Shown here: positions 1 through 9,400 of the stretch, piece by piece
Numbering within the stretch: the stretch's first letter is position 1
Layout: each line of letters opens with the position of its first letter
DNA from: Gammaproteobacteria bacterium
GTDB taxonomy: Bacteria; Pseudomonadota; Gammaproteobacteria; DSM-16500
DNA length: 64,000 nt
Reading direction: 5' to 3'
NCBI GenBank assembly: GCA_019634835.1
Contig: JAHCAO010000005.1
Coordinates: 1 to 64,000 of the forward strand
Made by a program: the position numbers and the translations under genes
The notes under the pieces: model-generated
Database searches by the model: none
The model's input: the letters and a program-made list of their open reading frames with translations, nothing else
Told to the model about the DNA's origin: nothing

Positions 1-87
1 CTTAATTAGACTATTTCAAACACTAATTGTGGCGTTTTACAAAAGCCCTCCAAACTGCCTGATCATAAATTAGTCGATTTTATAATC

Positions 88-264
88 TTAGCCAGTTTCA
101 GAAGAACGCTCGCCAAAAGCTAGGAGCTCATTGTTACCATTAATAAGTTCAAACTTCTCTGCTGTAAAGCGTATCTCTACAGTTTGAGGTTCGGCTCCCA
201 TCCTGGTCAAAAGGGGGCAAATCTCTGACTCCACTGGTTGACTCCATTTATTCATGTTCTTCAT
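88..264 (-). CDS. Small hypothetical protein coupled to a Tn3 transposase remnant
   Basis: A 58-codon open frame begins MKNMNKWSQP and ends GERSSETG. Its ATG overlaps the stop codon of the upstream transposase remnant (ATGA at 261-264), the layout of translationally coupled genes. It has no signal peptide or membrane segment, and I recognise no family. A second in-frame ATG three codons later is an alternative start. It may be a small passenger or accessory gene of a Tn3-family element, or a chance frame in decayed DNA; the tight ATGA overlap is the only positive sign. Confidence 0.4.
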   Translation of the reverse strand: MKNMNKWSQPVESEICPLLTRMGAEPQTVEIRFTAEKFELINGNNELLAFGERSSETG

Positions 265-430
265 TGTAAATCATATTCAATTTTGGTCGCCATCTTATCC
301 ATATTTAGATGAAATGCGCCGAATCGATTAATATGCTCTGTCCAATATGGAGCGATCCCGGTTAGTATTTCAATTGGGATATCTACTCCTTGGCTCCTAA
401 GTTTGTTAATGGCTTTTGTTTGATGTGGGG
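261..430 (-). pseudogene. C-terminal remnant of a Tn3-family transposase (TnpA)
   Basis: The last 50 or so codons read INKLRSQGVDIPIEILTGIA then PYWTEHINRFGAFHLN, which matches the usual end of Tn3-family TnpA proteins (a PYxTEHINRFG motif close to the C-terminus). The frame continues upstream only into the end of the neighbouring IS5-like element near 431, so the rest of the transposase was lost when that element inserted or when the locus was deleted. It cannot be active. Other TnpA fragments lie at 2738-3076 and 7377-10642; which of them belong to one original transposon is not clear from sequence alone. Confidence 0.7.
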
Positions 431-1080
431 CTTGTTGCATAAATAGCAGCGAATAAAGCGGTCTAACCCTTTGAAAATCCAAGAAATCACCGTACAGAAC
501 GTTGCGGCATTCCTAGCAAGGACATTTTATTTAACATATTAACTTTTGCAATAATCTCATTTTTACGGCCAGTTTCCACTTTTTGCTGAAGATAAAATCC
601 AAAAATCCTTTTGAATCTAAACATGCAAGTTTCTATAAGAGATCTTCGATGATAGCCCGACTCTATTTTCCATTGCTTCAAACCCGTTTTAAAATCTTCC
701 TCTTTCCTTATCCTATTTATTATGGTATCTCTTTGTTTTAAATATTCTTTATAGGATTTTTTACTTTTTAATTCCTGTTGTGCCTTACTGGTTATAGCTG
801 GCGGTATGACGGCCTGAGCTCCCCAATCATCAATTAATTGATGTGCCTCTTCTGTATCATATGCTCCATCTGCTATTGCTTTGCTAACTTTCCCTTCTAT
901 ATTTTTACTCAGCTCAGAGATAACCTCACAACCATTTATATTACTCTTGGTATAAACCATAGAAAGAATCTGTTGCTCATTTAAATCTATTGCTAAATGG
1001 ATTTTTTTCCATTGGTCTCTTTTTCGGCATAAACTTTCTTTGCCGTATTTCCTCTGATGACAAAATCTAAAGATTTATAC
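431..1080 (-). mobile_element. Decayed IS5-family insertion sequence with transposase
   Basis: The main frame (960 down to 487) contains ADGAYDT, holding the second catalytic Asp of an IS4/IS5-type DDE transposase, and YHRRSLIETCMFRFKRIFG, holding the catalytic Glu and its YREK-like neighbourhood. The frame can be followed upstream of the ATG at 960 through KYGKESLCRKR and KKIHLAIDLNEQQILSM to about 1057, so 487-960 is only the C-terminal part. Another frame then reads YKSLDFVIRGN, indicating a frameshift and loss of the VVDSTGLK motif that normally carries the first Asp. The end near 431 reads GGGGCTTGTTGCATAAATAG, a typical IS5-like terminus. The upstream half is absent, so the element is dead. 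Confidence 0.75.
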
Positions 1081-1101
1081 CTTTTGATTCGCCATTTCAC
1101 T

Positions 1102-2175
1102 TTAAAAGAGAGTTAATTTTTTCTGTTTGGCTAATGACAGACCCTGATGTAATGCATTCATTTCGATAGATAATTTATTAGAGATTAACTCAATAATTTC
1201 TTTATTAATTTGTTTTCTATTAATTGTAATTTCGTCAGTACTCATTCCTTTCATTAATAATTCTAGCCACTCCTTGTTTAATTCATTTATTTTTTTTAAT
1301 TTTTCCAACCAAATACCTGTTTCTTTAGAATAATTAGGATCTAATTTATTTAAAACAGAAAATAATTTTTCAAAATCATCAGTTTTAAATGCTGATAATG
1401 TTAGGTTTTTTATGCTAAATAAAAGTTTAATTTTATTTTTTAAAATTGAGATAGGTTCCAAATTATCGAATTGATTTAACTCACTTTGAAACTCGATTTC
1501 ATTATTTAAATTAGAAATAAGATTATTATAATCACTGGTAGTAGATATATTAAAATTAGTTTTAATAAAAGGTTCAAAATTGAAAAAATTAGATAAAATT
1601 TCATTAATATAAAATAAATCTACTGAAAATTCTGAGTTGATTTTTCCATGTTGAAAATCAACTAATTCAATTTCAAACGAATTGAAATTAAAAATCATAT
1701 TATCAAGTTTTAAATCATTATGACTAATACCTAAATCATGTAGCGATTTTATACTGGAGATAATACTAATAGATAAATGTAATTTTTCAATAACAGTTAA
1801 AGGATTATTACTACCTTCTCTTGTATTAATGTAAGTTTCCAAATTATCATATCGTCCTTCAAATTCAAGTTTTTCAAAAACATAGGTCGTATTTACATCA
1901 TATTTATAAATATCTTTTAATTTGTTTAACTTCTTGAGTATATCTACTTCTTGTCTATGAGATACCAGATCTCTAATTTTTACTACAATATTTTCTCCTG
2001 TATCTAAATATTTTCCAAGGCGAACAGATTCTCGATGTAACTTGATGTTTCTGGATATGCCAACGTTTCTTTTATTTTCTAAGGTGACCACATCATAAGT
2101 ATCTCTTTCTAAAGATAATTTTTCTGGGTTTTTAGATAAAAATTCCATTTTATCTTCAGTTCGAGAATTTGTCAC
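1102..2175 (-). CDS. Eukaryotic-type Ser/Thr protein kinase-like protein, possible effector
   Basis: This 357-residue protein carries a full set of protein kinase landmarks: Lys66 in ENIVVKI (the VAIK lysine), Glu76 in HRQEVDIL (helix C), the catalytic loop HNDLKLDN with Asp154 and Asn159, and a DFG-like VDFQHG with Asp173. The C-terminal half, from about residue 190, is helical, rich in Asn, Lys and Ile, and not recognisable. There is no signal peptide or membrane segment. The start is GTG at 2175 (initiator Met), chosen because AAGGAG lies just upstream; the next residues are TNSRTEDKM. The gene is extremely AT-rich and lies between transposase remnants, so it looks horizontally acquired cargo. 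Legionella and Coxiella translocate kinases of this type into host cells; that role here is inference. A kinase-fold small-molecule phosphotransferase is the alternative. Confidence 0.75.
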   Translation of the reverse strand: MTNSRTEDKMEFLSKNPEKLSLERDTYDVVTLENKRNVGISRNIKLHRESVRLGKYLDTGENIVVKIRDLVSHRQEVDILKKLNKLKDIYKYDVNTTYVFEKLEFEGRYDNLETYINTREGSNNPLTVIEKLHLSISIISSIKSLHDLGISHNDLKLDNMIFNFNSFEIELVDFQHGKINSEFSVDLFYINEILSNFFNFEPFIKTNFNISTTSDYNNLISNLNNEIEFQSELNQFDNLEPISILKNKIKLLFSIKNLTLSAFKTDDFEKLFSVLNKLDPNYSKETGIWLEKLKKINELNKEWLELLMKGMSTDEITINRKQINKEIIELISNKLSIEMNALHQGLSLAKQKKLTLF

Positions 2176-2458
2176 AAGTATCTCCTTTTGAATTTATTTT
2201 CTAAATATTAAATTTTGAACTGTAACATATATTAAAAAAATCATCTGAACTCTCTATTTTTTGTTTTCGGATAAATAGAAATGTGTAGCAACTAATTATC
2301 TAAAGTCATTTTTCCTGTCAAAAAATATCATGAAATATTTTATTCGTTGTTAATAACGAAAAGGATCGGGCTTGTTGAAAACCCATTATTTATTATACAA
2401 AGTTTAACATGCTGGTATAATAGCAGAAATTTTAATTCATTCCAATTTAGAGATAAAT
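2176..2458. other. AT-rich intergenic region
   Basis: I see no gene in this stretch. It holds the promoter side of the kinase gene and fragments such as GGGCTTGTTGAAAACCC near 2367 that resemble an IS5-type terminus, too short to assign. Confidence 0.4.
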
Positions 2459-2602
2459 ATGCAAGGCCAACAACAATATCAGCATCAACTTTTTCACTAT
2501 TTTGATATCGAATCGCTAATCCTAAATAACCATTTACTTCGCAAAATTGATAAGCATGTTAATTTAGGCTCCAACTGCATAAGCGGTTCAAAAGTTTCTT
2601 AG
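2459..2602 (+). pseudogene. N-terminal remnant of an IS1182-like transposase
   Basis: The 47-codon frame reads MQGQQQYQHQLFHYFDIESL and continues ILNNHLLRKIDKHVNL, which resembles the start of IS1182-family transposases (a Phe-x-x-Phe-x-Ile-Glu stretch followed by NHLLRKI). The frame then runs into unrelated sequence and stops. No downstream catalytic region is present, so this is a stub left after deletion. Confidence 0.55.
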
Positions 2603-2657
2603 GTTCAGGTATCAATTAATTAATATAGGCTTGTTTTTAGCAGATTGGTGTCTCTCC

Positions 2658-2692
2658 CTTAGCCGTACGTAGGTAGCCTATAGGAAGACCCC
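2658..2692 (-). repeat. Possible Tn3-family terminal inverted repeat
   Basis: On the minus strand the sequence starts GGGGTCTTCC and ends TACGGCTAAG over 35 bases. Tn3-family ends are about 38 bp, start GGGG and end with an ACG-TAAG motif, so the fit is good in outline. The outer end faces higher coordinates, so this end would belong to an element lying to its left, not to the TnpA fragment at 2738-3076. No matching partner end was found in the window. Confidence 0.35.
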
Positions 2693-2737
2693 GAAAAAGC
2701 ATAACGTGATCCTACCTCCTAGAATAAATTAGCCATT

Positions 2738-3076
2738 TTACAGTACTGCCATCATATTTATCGATCCTGCAAGCTTATTCATGTCGCAATCTTGTTCCAA
2801 TTCTTCAAATGAGTAATAGCCGTAAAGATTAATGTGAATCCATGCTGCTGGCGATATGTATTTAAGTTGATCGATTAATTTTTCACTTTTTTCTTTCTGC
2901 AATTTTTCAAGCATGGCATTTAACAATTTTGCATTGTAATAAATCATACAATTTGCCATCAACCGCGAACATTCATTCCACAGCTCAATCTCTTGATCAT
3001 TCTTGCCACGAAATTTTTGGCCATGAACTTTGGCTATAGCGCGTCGCAGTTTATGATACGCTTCGCCACGATTCAA
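2738..3076 (-). pseudogene. C-terminal fragment of a Tn3-family transposase
   Basis: The 112-residue frame contains GEAYHKLRRAIA, FRGKNDQEIELWNECSRLMA and NCMIYYNAKLL, then ISPAAWIHINLYGYYSF. These match the C-terminal catalytic region of Tn3-family TnpA, where the ELWNECSRL segment carries the last catalytic Glu. Everything upstream is missing: within about 20 bases of the fragment start the sequence becomes the tail of the NTF2-like gene duplicate at 3098. It is a relic. Confidence 0.75.
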
Positions 3077-3097
3077 TGCTCGCCGTACGTTTTTTGG

Positions 3098-3389
3098 TGA
3101 AAGATTCTATGTTGAAAACGAACTTGCCAGATTAATGGCGAGGCCATCATTTGATAAGTTTACTAAATTTTAATACATAATCACTATGAGTTACTGCCTT
3201 ATGGAAGGAATCAAACTCACGCCCTTATTTGATGGCTTACAAGCCATGTTAAAGAACGAAGACTATCAACCGAAATTAAATAAGGCATTTCAACAAGATT
3301 ACGAACATGCAAAACATTTTTTATTAAGCTATCGCGGTAGCGTTGATACATTTAACTCGTATCGCCGAGATATTGAGCGATTTTTACAA
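3098..3389 (+). repeat. Partial duplicate of 10898-11190 (NTF2-like tail plus recombinase head)
   Basis: From GGTGAAAGATTCTATGTTGA to GAGCGATTTTTACA this segment matches 10898-11190 base for base with scattered substitutions. It contains the last 26 or so codons of the NTF2-like gene and the first 65 or so codons of the tyrosine recombinase. The match breaks exactly where the IS481-like remnant begins on the right and close to the TnpA fragment on the left. The two copies are direct repeats about 7.8 kb apart, so recombination between them could delete the intervening genes. Confidence 0.85.
3186..3389 (+). pseudogene. Truncated tyrosine recombinase/integrase (N-terminal domain only)
   Basis: The frame reads MEGIKLTPLFDGLQAMLKNE and continues with LLSYRGSVDTFNSYRRDIERFLQ-type sequence, the SAM-like core-binding domain of phage-type integrases. 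The open frame nominally runs to 3503, but after residue 68 it is read through the reverse strand of an IS481-like relic, so the real gene ends at about 3389. The catalytic domain is absent. It is the shorter copy of the recombinase at 10991-11770. ATG at 3201 or 3186 could be the start. Confidence 0.75.
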
Positions 3390-3397
3390 TATTTGGT

Positions 3398-3617
3398 TTA
3401 CGACGAATTTTCTCGAGTAGAGCCTCAACACCGCCTTGCTCAACTGCTTCCTGATAACGATAAAAAGTTTCTCGAGAATAGCCCATTATCTTACAAGCTT
3501 TGAAATATTTCCTAATTCTTGGGCTAAATTGATTGATCCAACTTTATTTTTAATGATTTTTTCATTAGTATGCAACATGAGGTTATTCCTTATGTTTTAA
3601 CGGTTATTAGACACAAT
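3398..3617 (-). mobile_element. IS481-like element remnant (left end and HTH of the transposase)
   Basis: On the minus strand from 3578 the frame reads MLHTNEKIIKNKVGSINLAQ, then ACKIMGYSRETFYRYQEAVE and QGGVEALLEKIRRK, the N-terminal helix-turn-helix of IS481-type transposases. Upstream lies a Shine-Dalgarno-like AAGGAATAACCTC and a terminus reading TGTGTCTAATAACCG near 3617. The element is cut after about 60 codons at the junction with the recombinase duplicate. This fragment is shorter than 65 codons and overlaps a spurious plus-strand frame, so it is easily missed. Confidence 0.65.
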
Positions 3618-3721
3618 CATTAAAACGGATAACCTCAATTTATTCAACTGAGTGTCACATCACGTCGGAACTATTCCAATTTATTGTTTATCTGAGACTC
3701 TACATCTATACCCATTACACT

Positions 3722-4749
3722 TCAAGATGCGAACAAAGGTGAATGCACAATTTGAAAATTGTCTGTAACACGCTCACGTAAAATTCGCTTCTCCCTGCCG
3801 ATGCTTTTAAAAAATCCTAACGTTGCTTCAGTAAATTCAGAAAATTTTCCATAATATTTATTGTACCTAACACTTTCATGCATTAGCTTCCACATTCGTT
3901 CAGCAGGATTTAGATTAGGCGAGTAAGGAGGTAGATAATGTAATTTAATGCCAAGTTCTTTTGCAAAAGCACTAACTTCATCATCTCTGTGAGGTTTTGC
4001 ATTGTCCCAAATCACATGAACGTAAAATTTTCCAGGATTGTCTTTGCGTAATTTCCAGAGAAAATCACAAATACTGTATGCATTAACCTTGTCAGTTTGA
4101 TGGTAAGTAAATCGATACCCATTTAAGGAAATTCCACCTATAAAATTTAATCGCTTTTGCTGAGCAGTCGTTGCAACTTCCTTTTGTTCTCCCTTTGGAA
4201 TCCATCCATACGTTAATTGTGTTTGATGCTGAGGATGTACGCTATCTGCAAAGTAAATAGGCTCTTTTTTGCCAGCTTTTTTCTTCAATCGATTGTAGTA
4301 TTCAATAAATTTTTTCTGTTTTTCTTTGTCTGCTTTTGCTGGAACGCCATGGGCTTTCTTATAACAAAAATCATTCGCATGTAGCCATTTTTTCATGCCG
4401 CTCATGCTATATTTTTTCTGTAATTCTGTAAAACATACTGACAAATATCTTTTACATGAAGGTAAGTGACTTCCACAACATGTTCTATTAATTCACGAGA
4501 TTCTTTATCTGTAAGATTACTATCACTTCCACCATTGTTTGGCTTTAGTTTTTACTCTCGTTGGTAGTCTTCAATGTGACGGCGGATTGTTTCATCATCA
4601 AGTAATAATATTCGTGCAATTTCAGAATAACTGTAACCATCATCGTATGCGAGAACGGCTTTAATTCGATCGCAAATACGCTTGTCACGTTCCTTGCGGT
4701 GATGTTGGATTAGTTTTTCTCGTTTCCTTGCAGTAAATATCTTTTCCAT
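3722..4749 (-). mobile_element. IS630-family insertion sequence, transposase interrupted
   Basis: The N-terminal part (4749 to 4552) is a helix-turn-helix: RICDRIKAVLAYDDGYSYSE then IARILLLDDETIRRHIEDYQ. The C-terminal part (4444 to 3722) has the IS630 DDE triad in FADSVHPQHQ (Asp), VIWDNAKPHR (Asp) and YSPNLNPAERMWK (Glu). Two lesions separate them: a TAA at 4549-4551 after QRE where KLKPNNGGSDSNL follows in frame, and a frame change near 4420 at CAGAAAAAATATAGC. The A6 run would fit a programmed minus-one frameshift, which some IS630 elements use, but the nonsense codon still breaks the protein. The catalytic domain is otherwise intact, so decay is recent. Confidence 0.8.
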
Positions 4750-4850
4750 GACAGCTTTTTACTATATTATTCAGTTCAATGCACGTAATTTCGCATCTTC
4801 ATTGACGATTGATATAGATTTGGTAGAACGTAGAAAAACTCCCAACAAAT

Positions 4851-5348
4851 TTAATATGCCTCTCCCGATTCTTTAACCATTTGCCGCCAATCAGGATAAG
4901 AAGTTTCCCACCAACGAACAACATGATTATTCTTTATTTCGAATAACTCCATTGAATCAAGTTCATAAATTTTTCCTTTCTTGCTTTTTGCTTTGACATG
5001 TATTCTTGCAATTACTTTGTCACCTTTTGCAAAAATATCCTCAAATCGAATTTGGTTCCATTCCCAAAAATCCACGTTTTTACTCATGTGATTTTTAAAT
5101 TTTTCATAATTTTCTGTAGAACCATTTCCATAAAATACCAAATCCTTAGAATAGATTTTTGCAAACTCGGCTTCGCTTTTTCCTGGTTTCCAAACATTGG
5201 TATTGAAAATTTTTTTTACGAGTTCAATGTTATTTTTCTCAGTGTTTGAATAAGATCTACAATCCAATTTAGAGTCAGCAAAAAGTAAAGTCGGCGTTAT
5301 CATGAGCGTCACAGATAACATAGAAACAGTGATTAATTTTTTTAACAT
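4851..5348 (-). CDS. Secreted SnoaL/NTF2-like protein
   Basis: The 165-residue product starts with a signal peptide (MLKKLITVSMLSVTLMITPT, cleavage probably after LLFA) and continues as an NTF2-like fold: NIELVKKIFNTNVWKPGKSE, KNVDFWEWNQIRFEDIFAKG, RIHVKAKSKKGKIYELDSME and LFEIKNNHVVRWWE. SnoaL-like proteins are small alpha+beta barrels with varied enzymatic or binding roles; the substrate is unknown. A strong AAGGAGG precedes the ATG. It lies 24 bases after the TetR gene on the same strand and is probably co-transcribed with it, so it may be induced together with the MFS pump. Confidence 0.75.
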   Translation of the reverse strand: MLKKLITVSMLSVTLMITPTLLFADSKLDCRSYSNTEKNNIELVKKIFNTNVWKPGKSEAEFAKIYSKDLVFYGNGSTENYEKFKNHMSKNVDFWEWNQIRFEDIFAKGDKVIARIHVKAKSKKGKIYELDSMELFEIKNNHVVRWWETSYPDWRQMVKESGEAY

Positions 5349-5372
5349 ACAACCTCCTTAGATTAACGTCAA

Positions 5373-5975
5373 TTAACTAAACGATTTTAACAACATCTCA
5401 ACCAAAAATTTGCAATAAGAATCAAGATTCGGATTTTCTTTAATAAAAATATTTGGATCTATTGCAGCGGAGCTGATCACAGATAAAATATAGGTAAGCA
5501 CAAATTCCAATTTCAATTTTCCATTGATCTCACCCTTCTCTTGGTAATGCTTTAAAGCAGCAAGCCACAATTTTGATTCAAGAGACAATGTCACGCCAAT
5601 GTCATTTTTGTTTTTGTGTTCCAATCGCTGCCAAGAGATCATCCGAATAATATCTGGGTTGTTGCGATAAAAAGAAATATTAAGCGTAACTAATTGTTTT
5701 AAAAAAGCAGAAAAGGGCTGATTTAATTCTGGCAAAGTTGGAGAGAGTGTATTGGTTTCCGCAACAATATTTTGTTTGACTGCTTTCCATAAATTTTGTT
5801 TATTACCAAAATGATGGAAAATAAGACTATGATTTATCCTTGCTTTTTTTGCAATAGTTCCAATTGAGACGCCATCAAAACCAAATTCTACGAATAAATC
5901 ACGTGCTGATTTTAAAATCTTAGCCCTCGTAGGAGACGCTCTCAAATGTGGTGTAGGTGATTTTACTCGACTCAT
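5373..5975 (-). CDS. TetR-family transcriptional regulator
   Basis: The first 60 residues form the TetR helix-turn-helix: RAKILKSARDLFVEFGFDGV, SIGTIAKKARINHSLIFHHF then GNKQNLWKAVKQNIV. The remaining 140 residues are the variable ligand-binding and dimerisation helices, ending LVEMLLKSFS; the length (200) is usual. It is divergent from the MFS transporter at 6074 and the 98-base gap holds a perfect pair of inverted sites, so it very likely represses both itself and the pump. The inducer is unknown. Confidence 0.9.
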   Translation of the reverse strand: MSRVKSPTPHLRASPTRAKILKSARDLFVEFGFDGVSIGTIAKKARINHSLIFHHFGNKQNLWKAVKQNIVAETNTLSPTLPELNQPFSAFLKQLVTLNISFYRNNPDIIRMISWQRLEHKNKNDIGVTLSLESKLWLAALKHYQEKGEINGKLKLEFVLTYILSVISSAAIDPNIFIKENPNLDSYCKFLVEMLLKSFS

Positions 5976-5992
5976 TTTTTATCCTCTCATGA

Positions 5993-6044
5993 TTGACTAA
6001 CCAGTCAATTTATAGTATTATATTTAAATTGGCTGGTTAGTCAA
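5993..6044. promoter_or_regulatory. Probable TetR operator pair between regulator and MFS gene
   Basis: TTGACTAACCAGTCAATTTA at 5993-6012 and TAAATTGGCTGGTTAGTCAA at 6025-6044 are inverted copies with one mismatch, and each contains its own short palindrome (TTGACTaaCcAGTCAA). They are separated by 12 bases with TATAGTATTATA in the middle, which can serve as a minus-10 region. Placement in the divergent promoter is classic for TetR autoregulation. Confidence 0.8.
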
Positions 6045-6073
6045 TAGTTGATATTTAAATAAATGAGCATTTT

Positions 6074-7264
6074 ATGAATTCGAAAAGAATATTGTTTCCA
6101 ATTATTTTATTAGTGGGATGCGCGGCACAAATTGCTTCTGACATTTATGCGCCGAGTTTGCCCGCTATCGCCAGTAATTTACAAACCTCAATTACAAAAG
6201 TGCAATTAAGCATGGTAGTTTTTATGTTTGGACTTGCGGTTTCTCAATTAATTTATGGCCCGATCTCTGAAGGGTTTGGTCGTAAAATTCCATTGACTGG
6301 GGGTTTGATCATTTTACTCATTGGGGATTTAATCAGTCTTTTCGCACCCACCATTGAGGTATTAATCATAGGACGAGTCATTCAAGGATGCGGCGCGGGC
6401 GCATGCGCATCCCTTTGGCGCTCTATCTTTAGAGATACGTTTGAAGGTGCTGAACTTGCAAAATATGGCGCTTATTTTTCAATTTTTGTTACCTTTATTG
6501 TGCCTGCAACGCCTGCCTTGGGCGGTTATTTGCAAGAATATTTCAATTGGAGAGCTAGCTTTATTTTTTTATCAATTTATGCATTCACTACTTTATTAAT
6601 GGTAATCATATTATTTAAAGAAACAAGCGCACATCATCATGTTGACAGATTGAAAGTAAGATTTATCATCGACTCATTCAAACATATTTTTTCAAGTCCA
6701 ATTTTTATGGGATATACCGTTTGCACTTTTTTATGTTATGGCGCTTTTTTTTCTTGGTTTGCTATAGGTCCTGTTTTATTAATTAATATTGTTGGCATAA
6801 GCCCCGTCGAATTTGGTTGGATTGCTTTATTTGTTGGCGGCCTGGCAACCGCATTCGGTGGTTGGGTCAATGGAAGATTTGTGACAACACTAGGCACTGC
6901 TTACATGCTTAGAAGCGGATTCGTTATTATGATTATCGCAGGTTTTTTAATGTTTATTGGTAAATTATTATTTGGTATTAATCTGATTGTTATTGTCGCT
7001 CCCATGATCTTATTTTATTTTGGAGTTACTTTTATTTGGCCGAGTGCTTTTGCTGGTGCATTCGCACCTTTTGGAAAAATGGCAGGTTATGCAGGTGCTG
7101 TGTATGGGTTCATGCAAATCAGCGGCGCTGCTGTCATTGGTACGTTAGTTTCGTACCTTCCTCATCAAAATCAAATTCCTTTGGCTTTCGTATTTATTGG
7201 TTCGTCCATTTTATCTTGGATCGTTTTTGAAAAAGTAGTGCGGAAAAAAGAATTGCTCCTATAG
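6074..7264 (+). CDS. MFS multidrug transporter, Bcr/CflA subfamily
   Basis: The 396-residue product has twelve predicted membrane segments. The N-terminal stretch with ASDIYAPSLPAIASNLQTSI is typical of the Bcr/CflA group, followed by the MFS motif YGPISEGFGRKIPLTGG between helices 2 and 3 and RVIQGCGAGACASLWRSIFR in helices 4-5. It should export small drugs or metabolites by proton antiport across the inner membrane. It is divergent from a TetR gene and has an operator in its promoter, so it is probably induced by its substrate. The substrate cannot be deduced. Confidence 0.9.
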   Translation: MNSKRILFPIILLVGCAAQIASDIYAPSLPAIASNLQTSITKVQLSMVVFMFGLAVSQLIYGPISEGFGRKIPLTGGLIILLIGDLISLFAPTIEVLIIGRVIQGCGAGACASLWRSIFRDTFEGAELAKYGAYFSIFVTFIVPATPALGGYLQEYFNWRASFIFLSIYAFTTLLMVIILFKETSAHHHVDRLKVRFIIDSFKHIFSSPIFMGYTVCTFLCYGAFFSWFAIGPVLLINIVGISPVEFGWIALFVGGLATAFGGWVNGRFVTTLGTAYMLRSGFVIMIIAGFLMFIGKLLFGINLIVIVAPMILFYFGVTFIWPSAFAGAFAPFGKMAGYAGAVYGFMQISGAAVIGTLVSYLPHQNQIPLAFVFIGSSILSWIVFEKVVRKKELLL

Positions 7265-7376
7265 GACTCCGTGCCGGGATTCCTTCCTGAATCCCACATA
7301 AGCACTCACTAAGTGTAAAGTTACTTGTCTTTAAAACAAAAAGAGTCATCGCCACCATACAAAACCTAATGTCTTA

Positions 7377-9400
7377 CTAGCCATCTGCTGCACAAGATTT
7401 TCCTGTTCCCCACGCTTTGAGAATTTGAAACGTATTAGAATAATTTATTAGCTTCGTAAGCGCTTTATCCAACAACGATGGCGTAACATGACGACGATTA
7501 ACCCATGAGAGCATATGCGCAGTGATATTGGCTTTTATGTGTTTTGCTGCCTGGGTTGGCCCTAGACGAATTCCGTAGGTGAAATTTGTTAAAATGTATC
7601 TTTCAATAGGGTCATTCAGTTTAGAATCAAAGCCAGTAATTGGGCCAAATTCATGTGCCCATCCTGCGTAATGATGTGTATTACATAAAATATCCAAAAT
7701 ATTTCTTTCGGGCATTCGGTTTCTAATTTCCTGTGATAACCAAACTGCTTGAGAGCTACGTTGTATTTGTGATCTTTTCTTTAATGTAGGGTTTCCGCGC
7801 TCATCTATTTCTAATTCAGCTAAAGTTGGATACTGCTTATCTACTCGATTAGCAATCAAAGATAGGTTATTACGTAACATTTTTACAAAATCATTCCCGT
7901 TATCGGGAATGCCAATTTCATTGCAATACTCCATTATTAATGGCTTGCATGAATTCCAATCCAACAATTCTTTACGATAATCCGAAAATGTTTCTGCTCC
8001 GTTAATATAAATATCACCAGAGCGCAGTTCGTTGGCGATGCAGGAAAAGATCGCCATTTCAAAATACCGTTTAGCATTTTTGTTTTCATTAATAATTAAT
8101 TTCTGCCATTCTTTAGGTGCAAATGAAATATCAATATTATTTGGTAATTCTCCATCGCTGCTCAACATGATATTCAAAGCATTGATCAATGATTGATTTT
8201 GAGAGGATGTTTGAAATTTAAATATGCGTACTAATTTCAAAAATGTCCTTCGTTTCGGTGCGAAGTAATCCCATAGTGAAATAAAAGGATTGTCGCTATG
8301 ATAAGCAACAATTTGTTCGCATTCACTGTACAATGCTCCAATACCACCGTGATCAGACATTGTTTTGAGAATGTTATTACCCATAATATCGGGCGAGTTA
8401 TCTTCTTTACATACCACTAATACATCATAAAAAGCACCAAGCAAACGTTTCGTTTTTTCTTCTTCTTGTTCGCGTAATAATTTGAGTTTCTCATTTGCCT
8501 TTTTGTGCATCTTTGCCAATTGTTCTGCAATACATTATTGCCAAAGCATCTTTTGCACGACGTTGTGCATGATGAATCAGACAAATGATTAATGCATAAC
8601 GGCGATTGCTATTCATTTCTTTAAAATCACTTGCATCTAATGATTTTGCCTCAGCAGAAAACTGCTGTAATTTGATTTTCGAAATGTCCTGTAAATAATT
8701 CTCTACAAAACCAAATGACATCAACCAATCGTGATGCGCTAGTAATTCTTTAAAATGCGTGATGGTTGGATTTTTTGGTAATCGTTTTAGGCTATTATAA
8801 CCTGTTTTACTATGGCCTGATTTTAAGAAAAACAGATCATCCAACATATTAATCAAATTCGAATCTAGTTGTTTAAATATATTTTTAAATATCTTTCTGT
8901 TAACAAGCGCTCGGGTATGTTTAACCAAACGATTAATTTGATCGAATGTAGGTAATTCATAATGATGATGAATAAGCTCCTCAATCACAACGTTGATAAT
9001 ATCAGCTGGATAATTCATTGTTTGGGCTGCTTGATAAGCAATTCGAGTCGCTAGATGTCGCCCTGGGTGGATCGGTTCTCCTGCTGATTTTCTTTTTTTA
9101 TTCTTTTTCCAACGCGTTATTTTTAAATAAGCGCACACATGATCTCGATGTCGATATAACGTAGTGCTATGTTCATAATGAAATGTAATATCATCATCAA
9201 ATATTCCTAAGCATTTTTTAATATGATCAATAATGACGAATGGCACAGCGGTTAATTTGGGAAAGTATCCTAATCGCTGAAATGTTTTTAGTTGAACGGC
9301 AAAATTAAGGCGCATGCCCATACCGCGGATATTTTTATTGATATGCTGGAGCTCAATCCAGATGCGACGACAAGCTTTTAAATGAAATAGAGTTTTCAAG
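7377..9400 (-). pseudogene. Tn3-family transposase (DUF4158 type), frameshifted and truncated
   Basis: Two overlapping frames make one protein. The first (from about 9400 to 8491) contains the N-terminal DUF4158 domain with RLNFAVQLKTFQRLGYFP, but its first 40 or so residues are missing at the junction with the next fragment. The second (8519 to 7377) follows after a frameshift near 8500 and holds the central region: RTFLKLVRIFKFQTSSQNQS, NMLDILCNTHHYAGWAHEFG-like sequence (actually RNILDILCNTHHYAGWAHEF) and RLGPTQAAKHIKANITAHML. It ends at a stop right after AWGTGKSCAADG, which carries only the first catalytic Asp. The catalytic C-terminus is gone. The relic at 2738-3076 could be a separated part of it. 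Confidence 0.8.

Noticed and set aside
3390..3503. C-terminal half of the 105-codon recombinase-like frame
   Set aside because: It is the reverse strand of an IS481-like transposase remnant, not recombinase sequence.
4400..4445. Programmed minus-one frameshift in the IS630 transposase
   Set aside because: The A6 run would allow it, but an upstream in-frame TAA at 4549-4551 shows the gene is broken anyway.
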